Below are positions 1 to 6,406 of a stretch of DNA of 30,379 nt, one piece after another (the stretch's first letter is position 1; the number at the start of each line of letters is the position of its first letter). Under the pieces are notes generated by a model. It was given only the letters and a program-made list of their open reading frames with translations. It was not told the DNA's origin and ran no database searches. Location of the stretch: positions 1 through 30,379 of IMG/VR virus record IMGVR_UViG_3300042861_000924; one strand, written 5' to 3'. Made by a program: the position numbers and the translations under genes. The stretch is from a virus.

Positions 1-1554
1 ACATTACGTTTTACTTTTTCTGGAAGTTCTTATTCAGACCCAATTGTTTTTGAAGACCTAACAACTGGTTGGGGTACTCAAATTGGTTCTGGAACATTTG
101 ACCCTTTAATCCCAGAAAAAACCGGTAAAACTTATTCAGATATGTTTATTAAAAAAATAAGTGTATTAACAGGTCTAACAATAAATAATAATGATAAAAT
201 AATAATTGATATAACACCAAGTCAATTAACAAATGAAACTAATTGGAGTTTATTTTTTAATGCTTGTTTAACAACATATGATTGTACAAGTTGTTTATTA
301 GATAACCCAATACCTTATTTAATAAGTGGTTCAACAATTTCTGCATACAATACAATTTGTGGTACAATAATTGGTTTTTTTGCATCAGGTTGTACATTTG
401 AAGATGTAATATATAGTGATTTATATCAATATGTTGGAATTGGAAATTACTATAATTTGCCCCCACCATATATTGACCAAAGTGGTAGTGGGTTTCAGTC
501 ACCACTTTCTAGTAACAATCACCAAACTTTATTAAACTATGGTCAAAACACATATCAGTGGCAAGGAAGTTTTTATAGTAACATCCCAAATTGTACTTGG
601 GCTTACGAAAGCAACACCTACCCAGAAAACTGTACTACAAATGGTAATAATTTAATAACTTATGAAAAATCAAATACTGGTGTTGGTGGTACTGGAATTT
701 TTAAAATGACGTTTAATAATATTAGTGATTTTAATTTTTACCTTAATCAAATTAATATTGCAAAAAATCGCGTTTTAACCGGATCAACCCAAACAAATTG
801 TACCGGACCTTTTTCTACAAACTCAAGCGATTGTGAATACTATAGAATGTTTACGGTTAGAGTACCTTACAATCCTACTAATCAAACTTCAAATTGTGGA
901 GACAGCACAACACCAATTATATATTATTTTCACGCAAGCTCTGTATTGACAACAGGTACAACTGGACCTTCTTATACTATTGAACTTACAATGCCAACAA
1001 TAGTAGACAATTACCCAAATCCTAGTTGTAGTAATTGTTTTGGTTTTACAGATACTATTCGCAGTTACATTAATTCTAGTTCAACAGGTACGACAGGAAT
1101 TGGACAAATTCTTAACTCACAAACAAATAATGGGTCAAAATATAATGGTTGCACTGAAACCTATATATTTTGTTGTCCAGCCTTTTCATCGCAACTGGCA
1201 AATACGTTTAGTAGTTCTTGGATATTACCAAAATACTGTAATGAAACATATATGTATTCTGGGTCACCATTAACATTAATTCCTGGTTTAAGTGCTGAAA
1301 CTTGTGATTTTACTGGAAGAGCTTATTTATCACCTCTTAGCCCTTCTAACTATAACCCAACAAATAATGGTGGCTCATATGTAAAATACCTAGCTAATTA
1401 TCAAGTTATTACAACGGATAGTAACGATATACAAAATAATTACAGCATTCAAACACAAACAAATGTTAATGGTATACCAACTGGAGCGTACTTTGATATT
1501 TATACTGTAGTTGGTGGTGTTGTAACATATTCAGATCCGACATACATAATATAA
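1..1554 (+). CDS. Cys-rich virion protein, 5'-truncated
   Basis: The frame is open from base 1, 47 codons before the first ATG at 142, so this is the 3' part of a larger gene with 517 residues visible. The protein is rich in Asn, Thr, Ser, Gly and Cys, with no obvious signal peptide or membrane segment in the visible part. Cys pairs such as TTYDCTSC (about residues 44-51 counted from the ATG), PSCSNC and FCCP resemble the CxxC units of the protein at 28483-30294, which suggests the same modular family. The composition suits an extended beta-rich tail fibre or decoration protein. I do not recognise a specific family. The frame ends in TAA 18 bases before the next gene. Function is inferred from composition and neighbours only. 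Confidence 0.75.
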   Translation, partial: TLRFTFSGSSYSDPIVFEDLTTGWGTQIGSGTFDPLIPEKTGKTYSDMFIKKISVLTGLTINNNDKIIIDITPSQLTNETNWSLFFNACLTTYDCTSCLLDNPIPYLISGSTISAYNTICGTIIGFFASGCTFEDVIYSDLYQYVGIGNYYNLPPPYIDQSGSGFQSPLSSNNHQTLLNYGQNTYQWQGSFYSNIPNCTWAYESNTYPENCTTNGNNLITYEKSNTGVGGTGIFKMTFNNISDFNFYLNQINIAKNRVLTGSTQTNCTGPFSTNSSDCEYYRMFTVRVPYNPTNQTSNCGDSTTPIIYYFHASSVLTTGTTGPSYTIELTMPTIVDNYPNPSCSNCFGFTDTIRSYINSSSTGTTGIGQILNSQTNNGSKYNGCTETYIFCCPAFSSQLANTFSSSWILPKYCNETYMYSGSPLTLIPGLSAETCDFTGRAYLSPLSPSNYNPTNNGGSYVKYLANYQVITTDSNDIQNNYSIQTQTNVNGIPTGAYFDIYTVVGGVVTYSDPTYII

Positions 1555-1572
1555 AAAATAAAATAATTTAAA

Positions 1573-1860
1573 ATGGCAACAACAGAAAGATTAGATTTTA
1601 GTCAACCAGATAATGAGTTATCTCAAATTGCTGAACAACAAAGACAAAGGCTTATACCAAAAAATGATTATAAGACATCAAATCAATATTCGGCAACAAA
1701 TAAAGATGCAATTTCCGATGGTGACGAACTTGGAAAAGGTACTGGTGGTTTTTTAGACACATCAAATGGTGGTTCCTCTATTGATAAATTAGAACGTATC
1801 AATGAAATTAAAATTAACGAATATCAAAAAGACAAACCGTATACCACACCGTCAGCATAA
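1573..1860 (+). CDS. small hypothetical protein, probably virion-associated
   Basis: This 95-residue protein is hydrophilic and low in complexity. It has a Gln/Glu-rich stretch near residues 15-28, a Gly/Ser-rich middle and a charged C-terminus. It has no Cys, membrane segment or motif that I recognise. The ATG is preceded by an A-rich leader (AATTTAAA) with no Shine-Dalgarno. Its TAA overlaps the ATG of the next gene by one base (TAATG), implying translational coupling with the WYL-domain gene. Position between structural genes suggests a virion or assembly role, but nothing in the sequence proves it. Confidence 0.7.
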   Translation: MATTERLDFSQPDNELSQIAEQQRQRLIPKNDYKTSNQYSATNKDAISDGDELGKGTGGFLDTSNGGSSIDKLERINEIKINEYQKDKPYTTPSA

Positions 1861-2510
1861 TGAAACTTTACAACAGCTTTAAAAACCTTATACTTGAAAT
1901 AGCGTCTATTGATACTATCGTGGATTCTATTAAACAAAAACGAAGGGTTATTATCTATTACGATGGTGACGAACCTGGAGGGAAAGGTTTAAGAATTGTT
2001 GAACCGGTTTGTTATGGTTATAGTAAAGCTGGAAACCCAGTATTAAGAGCTTGGGACGTAGAAGGGTCTTCACACAGGGCTTACTTGGGTGAAAAACCAT
2101 TACCAAGTTGGAGATTATTTAGGGTTGATAAAATTATTACTTTAAAACCAACAGCCGAAAAGTTTAATGAGATGAGACCAAACTATAACCCAAGTGGAGA
2201 TAAAAGTATGGAAAGGGTTATAATAAATGCTACGTTTGACCAAGGAGTACCAACACCAGTTACTAGTTCACTTAGTGAGGTTGTAAGAGAAGTTGTAAGC
2301 TCAATGGTTGATGAAATAAGACAAAGAGAAGGAGAAGGTGCTTTAAGGACTATTGATTTATCAAAAGCTGCCGATGCGTATAGACGTGTTTATCAAGTGT
2401 TAGAAAGACAAAGAGGTCAAAAATTATCAATAGAAGATAAAAACGGTATTAGAAGTGAGGTTGAGAATTTACTTAAACAAATACAAAATGAAATATTAAA
2501 TAATATATAA
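1860..2510 (+). CDS. WYL-domain-like protein with possible capsid-targeting N-terminus
   Basis: The protein has 216 residues. Residues about 28-95 look like a WYL domain: RRVIIYY strand, then RIVEPVCYGYSKAGNPVLRAW, then an SSHRAYLG segment and SWRLFRVDKI. WYL domains are ligand-sensing SH3-like folds, often in transcriptional regulators and defence-linked proteins; the usual N-terminal HTH is absent. The C-terminal 100 residues are helical and charged, with no family recognised. The N-terminus MKLYNSFKNLILE resembles the short propeptides that send T4 internal proteins into the prohead (as I recall, IPIII starts MKTYQEFIAE). LILE fits the (L/I)xE rule of the T4 prohead protease. Delivery into the host with the DNA is therefore possible but inferred. 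Confidence 0.7.
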   Translation: MKLYNSFKNLILEIASIDTIVDSIKQKRRVIIYYDGDEPGGKGLRIVEPVCYGYSKAGNPVLRAWDVEGSSHRAYLGEKPLPSWRLFRVDKIITLKPTAEKFNEMRPNYNPSGDKSMERVIINATFDQGVPTPVTSSLSEVVREVVSSMVDEIRQREGEGALRTIDLSKAADAYRRVYQVLERQRGQKLSIEDKNGIRSEVENLLKQIQNEILNNI

Positions 2511-2511
2511 T

Positions 2512-3102
2512 ATGGGAACAGAACAAGATTTAATACAAAAATTAATGATTTCCAAAAAGATCATGGAAAAACATAATGAAATGGGAAGAGGTCAATTACC
2601 AACCGGAAATTACAATGTGAATGTTGATAATTTTGAACCGGTACAAGGAAATTATAATATACCACAAGAATTTATGGCGGAACAACAAGCGCCAACAACA
2701 ACGTATTCTAATGAGATACCAACAAAAGATAGAATTTTAAATTCAAAACTACCGGATGAAATTAAAAGACTAATGATTGAACACCCAATAGAAAAACCTA
2801 CAAATTCAATGGCCGGACCAACATTGTCTAATGACCTTGTTGATAAAGCGGCAAGACTTATGAATTTAAATGCCAAGAGTGAACAAATTAGCGAACCGGT
2901 TAGAAGACAACCAACACAACAAACAAGTCCAGTTATTACAGAAGACATTAAATCAATCATTAGAGAAACGATTGAGGATGTATTAAGAGAAAACGGACTT
3001 ATTACAGAATCGGAAACATCAAGTAATGATGTATTTAAATTTAGAGTTGGTCAACATATTTTTGAAGGTAAGTTAACAAAGATTAAAAAAATAGCAAAAT
3101 AG
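2512..3102 (+). CDS. hypothetical virion or assembly protein
   Basis: This 196-residue protein begins two bases after the previous stop. Residues 1-30 are charged and helical, about 30-140 are Gln/Pro/Asn-rich and probably disordered, about 143-162 form a helix (EDIKSIIRETIEDVLRENG), and the last 25 residues form a compact basic tail (FKFRVGQHIFEGKLTKIKK). The helix resembles the N-terminus of the partial gene at 30299 (DRIIRKVLREEN). No enzyme motif is visible. It is the last gene before a strong terminator at 3125, so it closes a transcription unit. I do not recognise the family. A small structural or scaffold-like role fits composition and position. Confidence 0.7.
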   Translation: MGTEQDLIQKLMISKKIMEKHNEMGRGQLPTGNYNVNVDNFEPVQGNYNIPQEFMAEQQAPTTTYSNEIPTKDRILNSKLPDEIKRLMIEHPIEKPTNSMAGPTLSNDLVDKAARLMNLNAKSEQISEPVRRQPTQQTSPVITEDIKSIIRETIEDVLRENGLITESETSSNDVFKFRVGQHIFEGKLTKIKKIAK

Positions 3103-3124
3103 TCGTATCATCGTTTTTGTTATG

Positions 3125-3157
3125 AACCTCAACTTAACGGTTGGGGTTTTTTATTTT
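3125..3157 (+). terminator. intrinsic terminator
   Basis: A 9-bp stem AACCTCAAC / GTTGGGGTT (3125-3133 with 3140-3148, one G-U pair) closes a six-base loop and runs into a T-tract (TTTTTTATTTTT). It starts 22 bases after the stop of the 2512 gene. Confidence 0.9.
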
Positions 3158-3178
3158 TAAAAAAATGTAAAATAATAG

Positions 3179-3235
3179 TGTCATTACCAAAATTGTAAAT
3201 ATTTATTAATAAATAAACAAATAAAAAAAACAAAA
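3179..3235 (+). promoter_or_regulatory. candidate promoter/leader of the MPLNVD cassette
   Basis: This is the only long gap upstream of the cassette and follows the terminator, so a promoter is expected here. It contains TGTCATTACC at 3179-3188, nearly repeated as TGACATTACC at 5466-5475 after the second terminator. A purely A/T leader follows (AATAAACAAATAAAAAAAA, from 3212), which recurs before the 4561 gene. No clear -35/-10 pair or Bacteroidota-type TAnnTTTG is visible, so the exact promoter is not assigned. Confidence 0.3.
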
Positions 3236-3961
3236 ATGCCTTTAAACGTAGATCAAATTTCAGCGTCATCAGTACTTGTTGATGGGGTTGAAATCAAAAA
3301 CAAACCAAAAGACCCAAGAGATTATATCTTAAGTAAAGAAGATTTTGAAACAGTTACTTACTCACTAGACAGTGGAGAATTTATATTAAATAACGACTAT
3401 TTTACATTTCCAGAAGACGAGCTTTATGTTTTAGCTGGAGTAGAAACCTATTTAAAATTCCAAGAAGCCCAAACTAGTATTGAACCATCAGTTCTTCAAA
3501 ATAAAAAAATTAATGTAACCTCGTCAATTGAAACTAATTTAAAGTTTTTAGAAGCGGTTGCTGTAAATTACAACTACAATAGTAAAACAGGCTTCCAACA
3601 ACAATTATTAGAACTAATAAATGATACAACTTATTTTGATGAGGGTGTATTGCAAACAAAGACTAATTTTACTGATAGACTTTTAGATAAAGGGATTGTT
3701 GAGTTTGGACAAATTGGTGGTGGTTCAAAATTAGTGTACAGCGAAATCCTAAAAAAAGCCATCGCAACAGTTCAGATGGTTATAAATAATATGCAGAACG
3801 GAAATTTAGAAAATTATGATTTATTAAAAAATCTTTTTGATACTATAATAGATAAAGGAATTGTTGTTAGAACATATAAAAACAATCTAATTATTTCAAG
3901 TGTTGAAAAATACTTACAGTTTTTAGATGCGGAAAATGCTGGTGGTGCAGTTTCAGCATAA
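3236..3961 (+). CDS. MPLNVD-tag structural protein with SSxExxLKFLEA repeats
   Basis: The protein has 241 residues. Residues 1-20 (MPLNVDQISASSVLVDGVEI) match the N-termini of the proteins at 4561 and 5022, suggesting a common anchor to one virion site. The rest contains a recurring motif: LAGVETYLKFQEA (66-78), SSIETNLKFLEA (96-107) and SSVEKYLQFLDA (221-232). A second element, RLLDKGIVEFG (148-158) and TIIDKGIVVRT (203-213), precedes or alternates with it. The same two elements occur in the next gene. No catalytic motif is visible. The family is not recognised; tail-fibre or decoration proteins with an exchangeable body are the likeliest role. The ATG follows an A-rich leader. Confidence 0.75.
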   Translation: MPLNVDQISASSVLVDGVEIKNKPKDPRDYILSKEDFETVTYSLDSGEFILNNDYFTFPEDELYVLAGVETYLKFQEAQTSIEPSVLQNKKINVTSSIETNLKFLEAVAVNYNYNSKTGFQQQLLELINDTTYFDEGVLQTKTNFTDRLLDKGIVEFGQIGGGSKLVYSEILKKAIATVQMVINNMQNGNLENYDLLKNLFDTIIDKGIVVRTYKNNLIISSVEKYLQFLDAENAGGAVSA

Positions 3962-3984
3962 AATTAAATAAAAAATTAAATAAA
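3961..3984 (+). repeat. perfect 12-bp tandem repeat
   Basis: AAATTAAATAAA occurs twice head to tail (3961-3972 and 3973-3984), immediately upstream of the 3992 start codon. It could arise by slippage in A/T-rich leader DNA. Confidence 0.8.
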
Positions 3985-3991
3985 AAAAATT

Positions 3992-4531
3992 ATGAAAGAT
4001 ATATTAAAGTATTTTATAAATTATTGTAAAAATTCGTCTGGACAATTTAGTGTTGAGACTATGGATAGATTATTAGATAAAGGGTTTGTTATAACAAATA
4101 GTGATAATGAATTTAAAAAACCAACAAAAAACCTTTATGTTTTAAGTAGTAATGAATCGTTCCAAAAATTTTTAGACGCAACACAAAATTTTAATGAAAG
4201 AACACAAGATAATGGATTTGAAAATAATCTAATCAAACTACAAACATTACTTGGAAATAATTACCAAACACTAGAACAAATTGGTTTAGTTGAATTAATA
4301 GACGGTAATTCTACTTTTATAAATTACCAAGAACTATTTACATTATTTAATGGTACGTTTCGCTCAATTGAAAGGGGTGTTGTTGTTAATTATGATGAAC
4401 AAAATAATAACATAATAATATCCTCTATTGAAACATTTTTGAAATACTATGAAGCGGTAACACCTACAATACCTTCTGGTTTAGAATATAGTATTCTTGG
4501 CGAACTTGGTGGTGGAGCACAACCAGCATAA
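3992..4531 (+). CDS. untagged paralogue with SSxExxLKFLEA repeats
   Basis: This 179-residue protein shares repeat elements with the gene before it: MDRLLDKGFVI (24-34), SSNESFQKFLDA (52-63), a degenerate ERGVVVNY (127-134) and SSIETFLKYYEA (144-155). It lacks the MPLNVD tag, starting instead MKDILKYFINYCK. It may act as a partner subunit of the tagged protein, or be a duplicate that lost the anchor. The C-terminus is Gly-rich (GELGGGAQPA), like the GGAVSA end of its neighbour. The start ATG has AAAAAAAATT in front and no Shine-Dalgarno. The family is unknown to me. Confidence 0.75.
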   Translation: MKDILKYFINYCKNSSGQFSVETMDRLLDKGFVITNSDNEFKKPTKNLYVLSSNESFQKFLDATQNFNERTQDNGFENNLIKLQTLLGNNYQTLEQIGLVELIDGNSTFINYQELFTLFNGTFRSIERGVVVNYDEQNNNIIISSIETFLKYYEAVTPTIPSGLEYSILGELGGGAQPA

Positions 4532-4560
4532 ATAAACAAATAAAAAAAAAACAAAAAATT

Positions 4561-5004
4561 ATGCCTTTAAATGTAGACCAAATCTCAACTGGAACGTTGA
4601 GAGTAAACGGAATTGAAATTGATAAAAACACAGCTCATTACGAATTGGACATTACGCAAACTAATGTGGTTACTGTAAATACAACAACTGGTATTATTGA
4701 TATTCTTGGTATGGGAACATCTGGTCTTTTAACACCAACACCGTCATTTGGTACTGTAGTTGATATTATAATTGACAATCCAGGTTTAAACCTAACGTTA
4801 GCCAATCGGGATAATGTATATGTACAATACTCTCTATATTATAACCGGGCTGTTGATGACAATGCAATTCCTTATTTAGTTTCAACAGGGTTTATTTCTC
4901 AAGGTTTAAATTTTGAATTATTTAACGCAAACCCAAATGTTGCCGACCCTAATAACTGGACTGGCGCGTTGTATGTGTATTTTGAATTATATACAATAAA
5001 TTAA
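4561..5004 (+). CDS. MPLNVD-tag structural protein, beta-rich body
   Basis: This 147-residue protein opens with MPLNVDQISTGTLRVNGIEI, the cassette's common tag. The body (from about residue 25) alternates hydrophobic and polar residues, typical of a beta-sandwich, and has no Cys or catalytic motif (for example GTVVDIIIDNPGLNLTLANR and TGALYVYFELYTIN at the end). The A-rich leader AATAAACAAATAAAAAAAA before it is nearly identical to that upstream of the 3236 gene, so leader plus tag have probably been duplicated together. A virion surface or fibre-associated role is inferred from tag sharing, not from a recognised family. Confidence 0.75.
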   Translation: MPLNVDQISTGTLRVNGIEIDKNTAHYELDITQTNVVTVNTTTGIIDILGMGTSGLLTPTPSFGTVVDIIIDNPGLNLTLANRDNVYVQYSLYYNRAVDDNAIPYLVSTGFISQGLNFELFNANPNVADPNNWTGALYVYFELYTIN

Positions 5005-5021
5005 TTTAAAAACTAAAAATT

Positions 5022-5405
5022 ATGCCTTTAAATGTAGATAAGATATCAACCGGGTCATTAAGTGTTAATGGAACGGATATAACCGGAAACGCACCATATA
5101 AAGTTTATACTGCTCTCGTATTAATGGGTTCCGGTGCAGTAGTCACACTTTTTGAAAATACATTAGGAGTAGCAATAACATGGACATCTGGCGGTGGAGA
5201 AATATCCACAGGAACTGTTTCTGGATTAATTGGTCAAAATAATGTTTATGTTCAAGTTAGTAGTAGTACTCCAAGTTCAGTACCTAAAATTGTAAGTGGA
5301 AATTTTACACCTTCTCCTTGGCGAGTTGTAATCCAACAAATAGACAACGCAGGAATTCCTGATCTTACACAACAAGTTTTTGTGGAAATAAGAGTATACG
5401 AATAA
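5022..5405 (+). CDS. MPLNVD-tag structural protein, second beta-rich body
   Basis: The protein has 127 residues. Its first 20 (MPLNVDKISTGSLSVNGTDI) match the shared tag at amino-acid level and largely at DNA level with the 4561 gene. The body is different in sequence but of the same beta-rich type (AVVTLFENTLGVAITWTSGG, VYVQVSSST, WRVVIQQID, VFVEIRVYE). The gene ends 13 bases before the second terminator, so it closes the cassette. The pattern of constant tag with varied body suggests alternative heads on a common attachment site. No specific family is recognised. Confidence 0.75.
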   Translation: MPLNVDKISTGSLSVNGTDITGNAPYKVYTALVLMGSGAVVTLFENTLGVAITWTSGGGEISTGTVSGLIGQNNVYVQVSSSTPSSVPKIVSGNFTPSPWRVVIQQIDNAGIPDLTQQVFVEIRVYE

Positions 5406-5418
5406 ATCTAATTTTAAC

Positions 5419-5450
5419 CCCCATTTCAAAAGAGTGGGGTTTTTTATTTA
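5419..5450 (+). terminator. intrinsic terminator
   Basis: An 8-bp stem CCCCATTT / GAGTGGGG (5419-5426 with 5432-5439, two G-U pairs) closes a five-base CAAAA loop and is followed by TTTTTTATTT. It separates the MPLNVD cassette from the homing endonuclease and glycan genes. Confidence 0.9.
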
Positions 5451-5491
5451 TTAATATTTACCTTTTGACATTACCGGACTATTTATATATT

Positions 5492-6406
5492 ATGGGTAAA
5501 AAAATTAATTTAAACGAAGATTTAGTAATTAAAGAATATTTGTCTGGTAAAAGTTCTTTAGTACTAGCAAAAGAATTTAATGTGTCAAAACAAAAAATTC
5601 TTGGAATCTTAAAAAAGAATGAAGTAACAAGAAAAAGAGATAGGTGTAAATCATTAGAAATTAAAGAAGTTAATGGAAAATTTACAACAACTAGGATTTG
5701 TCCAAATTGTAAAAAAGAAGTTGATGTAACAACAACACACCCAACAACAACCTGTAGAAATTATTTTAAAGTTATAAAAGATAATTCTGTATGTAAAAAA
5801 TGTTTGGGTGATGTTATGACCGGAAAAGGAAATCCTTTTTATGGTAAAAAACATTCAGACAAAACAAAAGAACAAATTTCTAAAAGTAGAGTAGGTAAAG
5901 CTGCTGGTGAAAATAATCCTATGTCAAATCCAGAACATAGGAAAAAAGTAGCGGATATGATTAGAAAAAAATGGAAAGATGGTGAAATGGAGCACGTTAG
6001 AAAAATTTTTTCTGAAACTATGAAAGAAACCAGAAGATTAGGAAAAATTAAATCTGTAATAAGATCTAAAACCGAAAAACAAATTATTAATGAAATAAAA
6101 AAATTAGGTTACGTTGTTAAACATTCCCATAAGGTTGATACAAAAATTTGTGATATATTTTTACCCCAATTTAATTTAATAATAGAATACAATGGTGACT
6201 ACTGGCATTGTAACCCAAATAAATACGATAAAGACTATTTTCACCAAGTAAAAGGTATGACAGCTGAAAAACTTTGGGAATATGATAAAAACAAAGTTGA
6301 CATAATAATAAATAATGGTTATAATTTAGAAGTGGTTTGGGAATCGGATTATAAATCGGACAAAACCATAATAAATAAACTAATTAAAAAATATGACACA
6401 AAATAA
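5492..6406 (+). CDS. homing endonuclease (NUMOD3 repeats, Vsr-like nuclease domain)
   Basis: The protein has 304 residues from the ATG at 5492; an in-frame TTG at 5465 is less likely. Domain order: an HTH-like N-terminus (about 10-40, EYLSGKSSLVLAKEFNVSKQ), a Cys cluster that may bind zinc (C70, C73, C88, C101, C104), two NUMOD3-type DNA-binding motifs (GKGNPFYGKKHSDKTKEQIS near 111-130 and NNPMSNPEHRKK near 141-152), and a nuclease domain (about 190-290). In the nuclease, E195, D221 (CDIFLPQFNLIIEYNGDYWH) and H239 are candidate active-site residues of the Vsr/PD-(D/E)xK type. Free-standing HEGs spread by cutting an allele that lacks them. It ends inside the next gene's first codons (overlap 6393-6406), so its target is probably the start of that glycosyltransferase gene. 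Confidence 0.85.
   Translation: MGKKINLNEDLVIKEYLSGKSSLVLAKEFNVSKQKILGILKKNEVTRKRDRCKSLEIKEVNGKFTTTRICPNCKKEVDVTTTHPTTTCRNYFKVIKDNSVCKKCLGDVMTGKGNPFYGKKHSDKTKEQISKSRVGKAAGENNPMSNPEHRKKVADMIRKKWKDGEMEHVRKIFSETMKETRRLGKIKSVIRSKTEKQIINEIKKLGYVVKHSHKVDTKICDIFLPQFNLIIEYNGDYWHCNPNKYDKDYFHQVKGMTAEKLWEYDKNKVDIIINNGYNLEVVWESDYKSDKTIINKLIKKYDTK

Noticed and set aside
3781-3788. TATAAATA, the T4 late promoter word
   Set aside because: It lies in the middle of a coding region with no gene start close downstream, and none was seen before the structural genes.
5465-5493. TTGACA and TATTAT with a 17-base spacer, looking like a sigma70 promoter before the homing endonuclease
   Set aside because: The expected transcript start (about 5500) lies after the only good ATG (5492), and Bacteroidota promoters usually look different.
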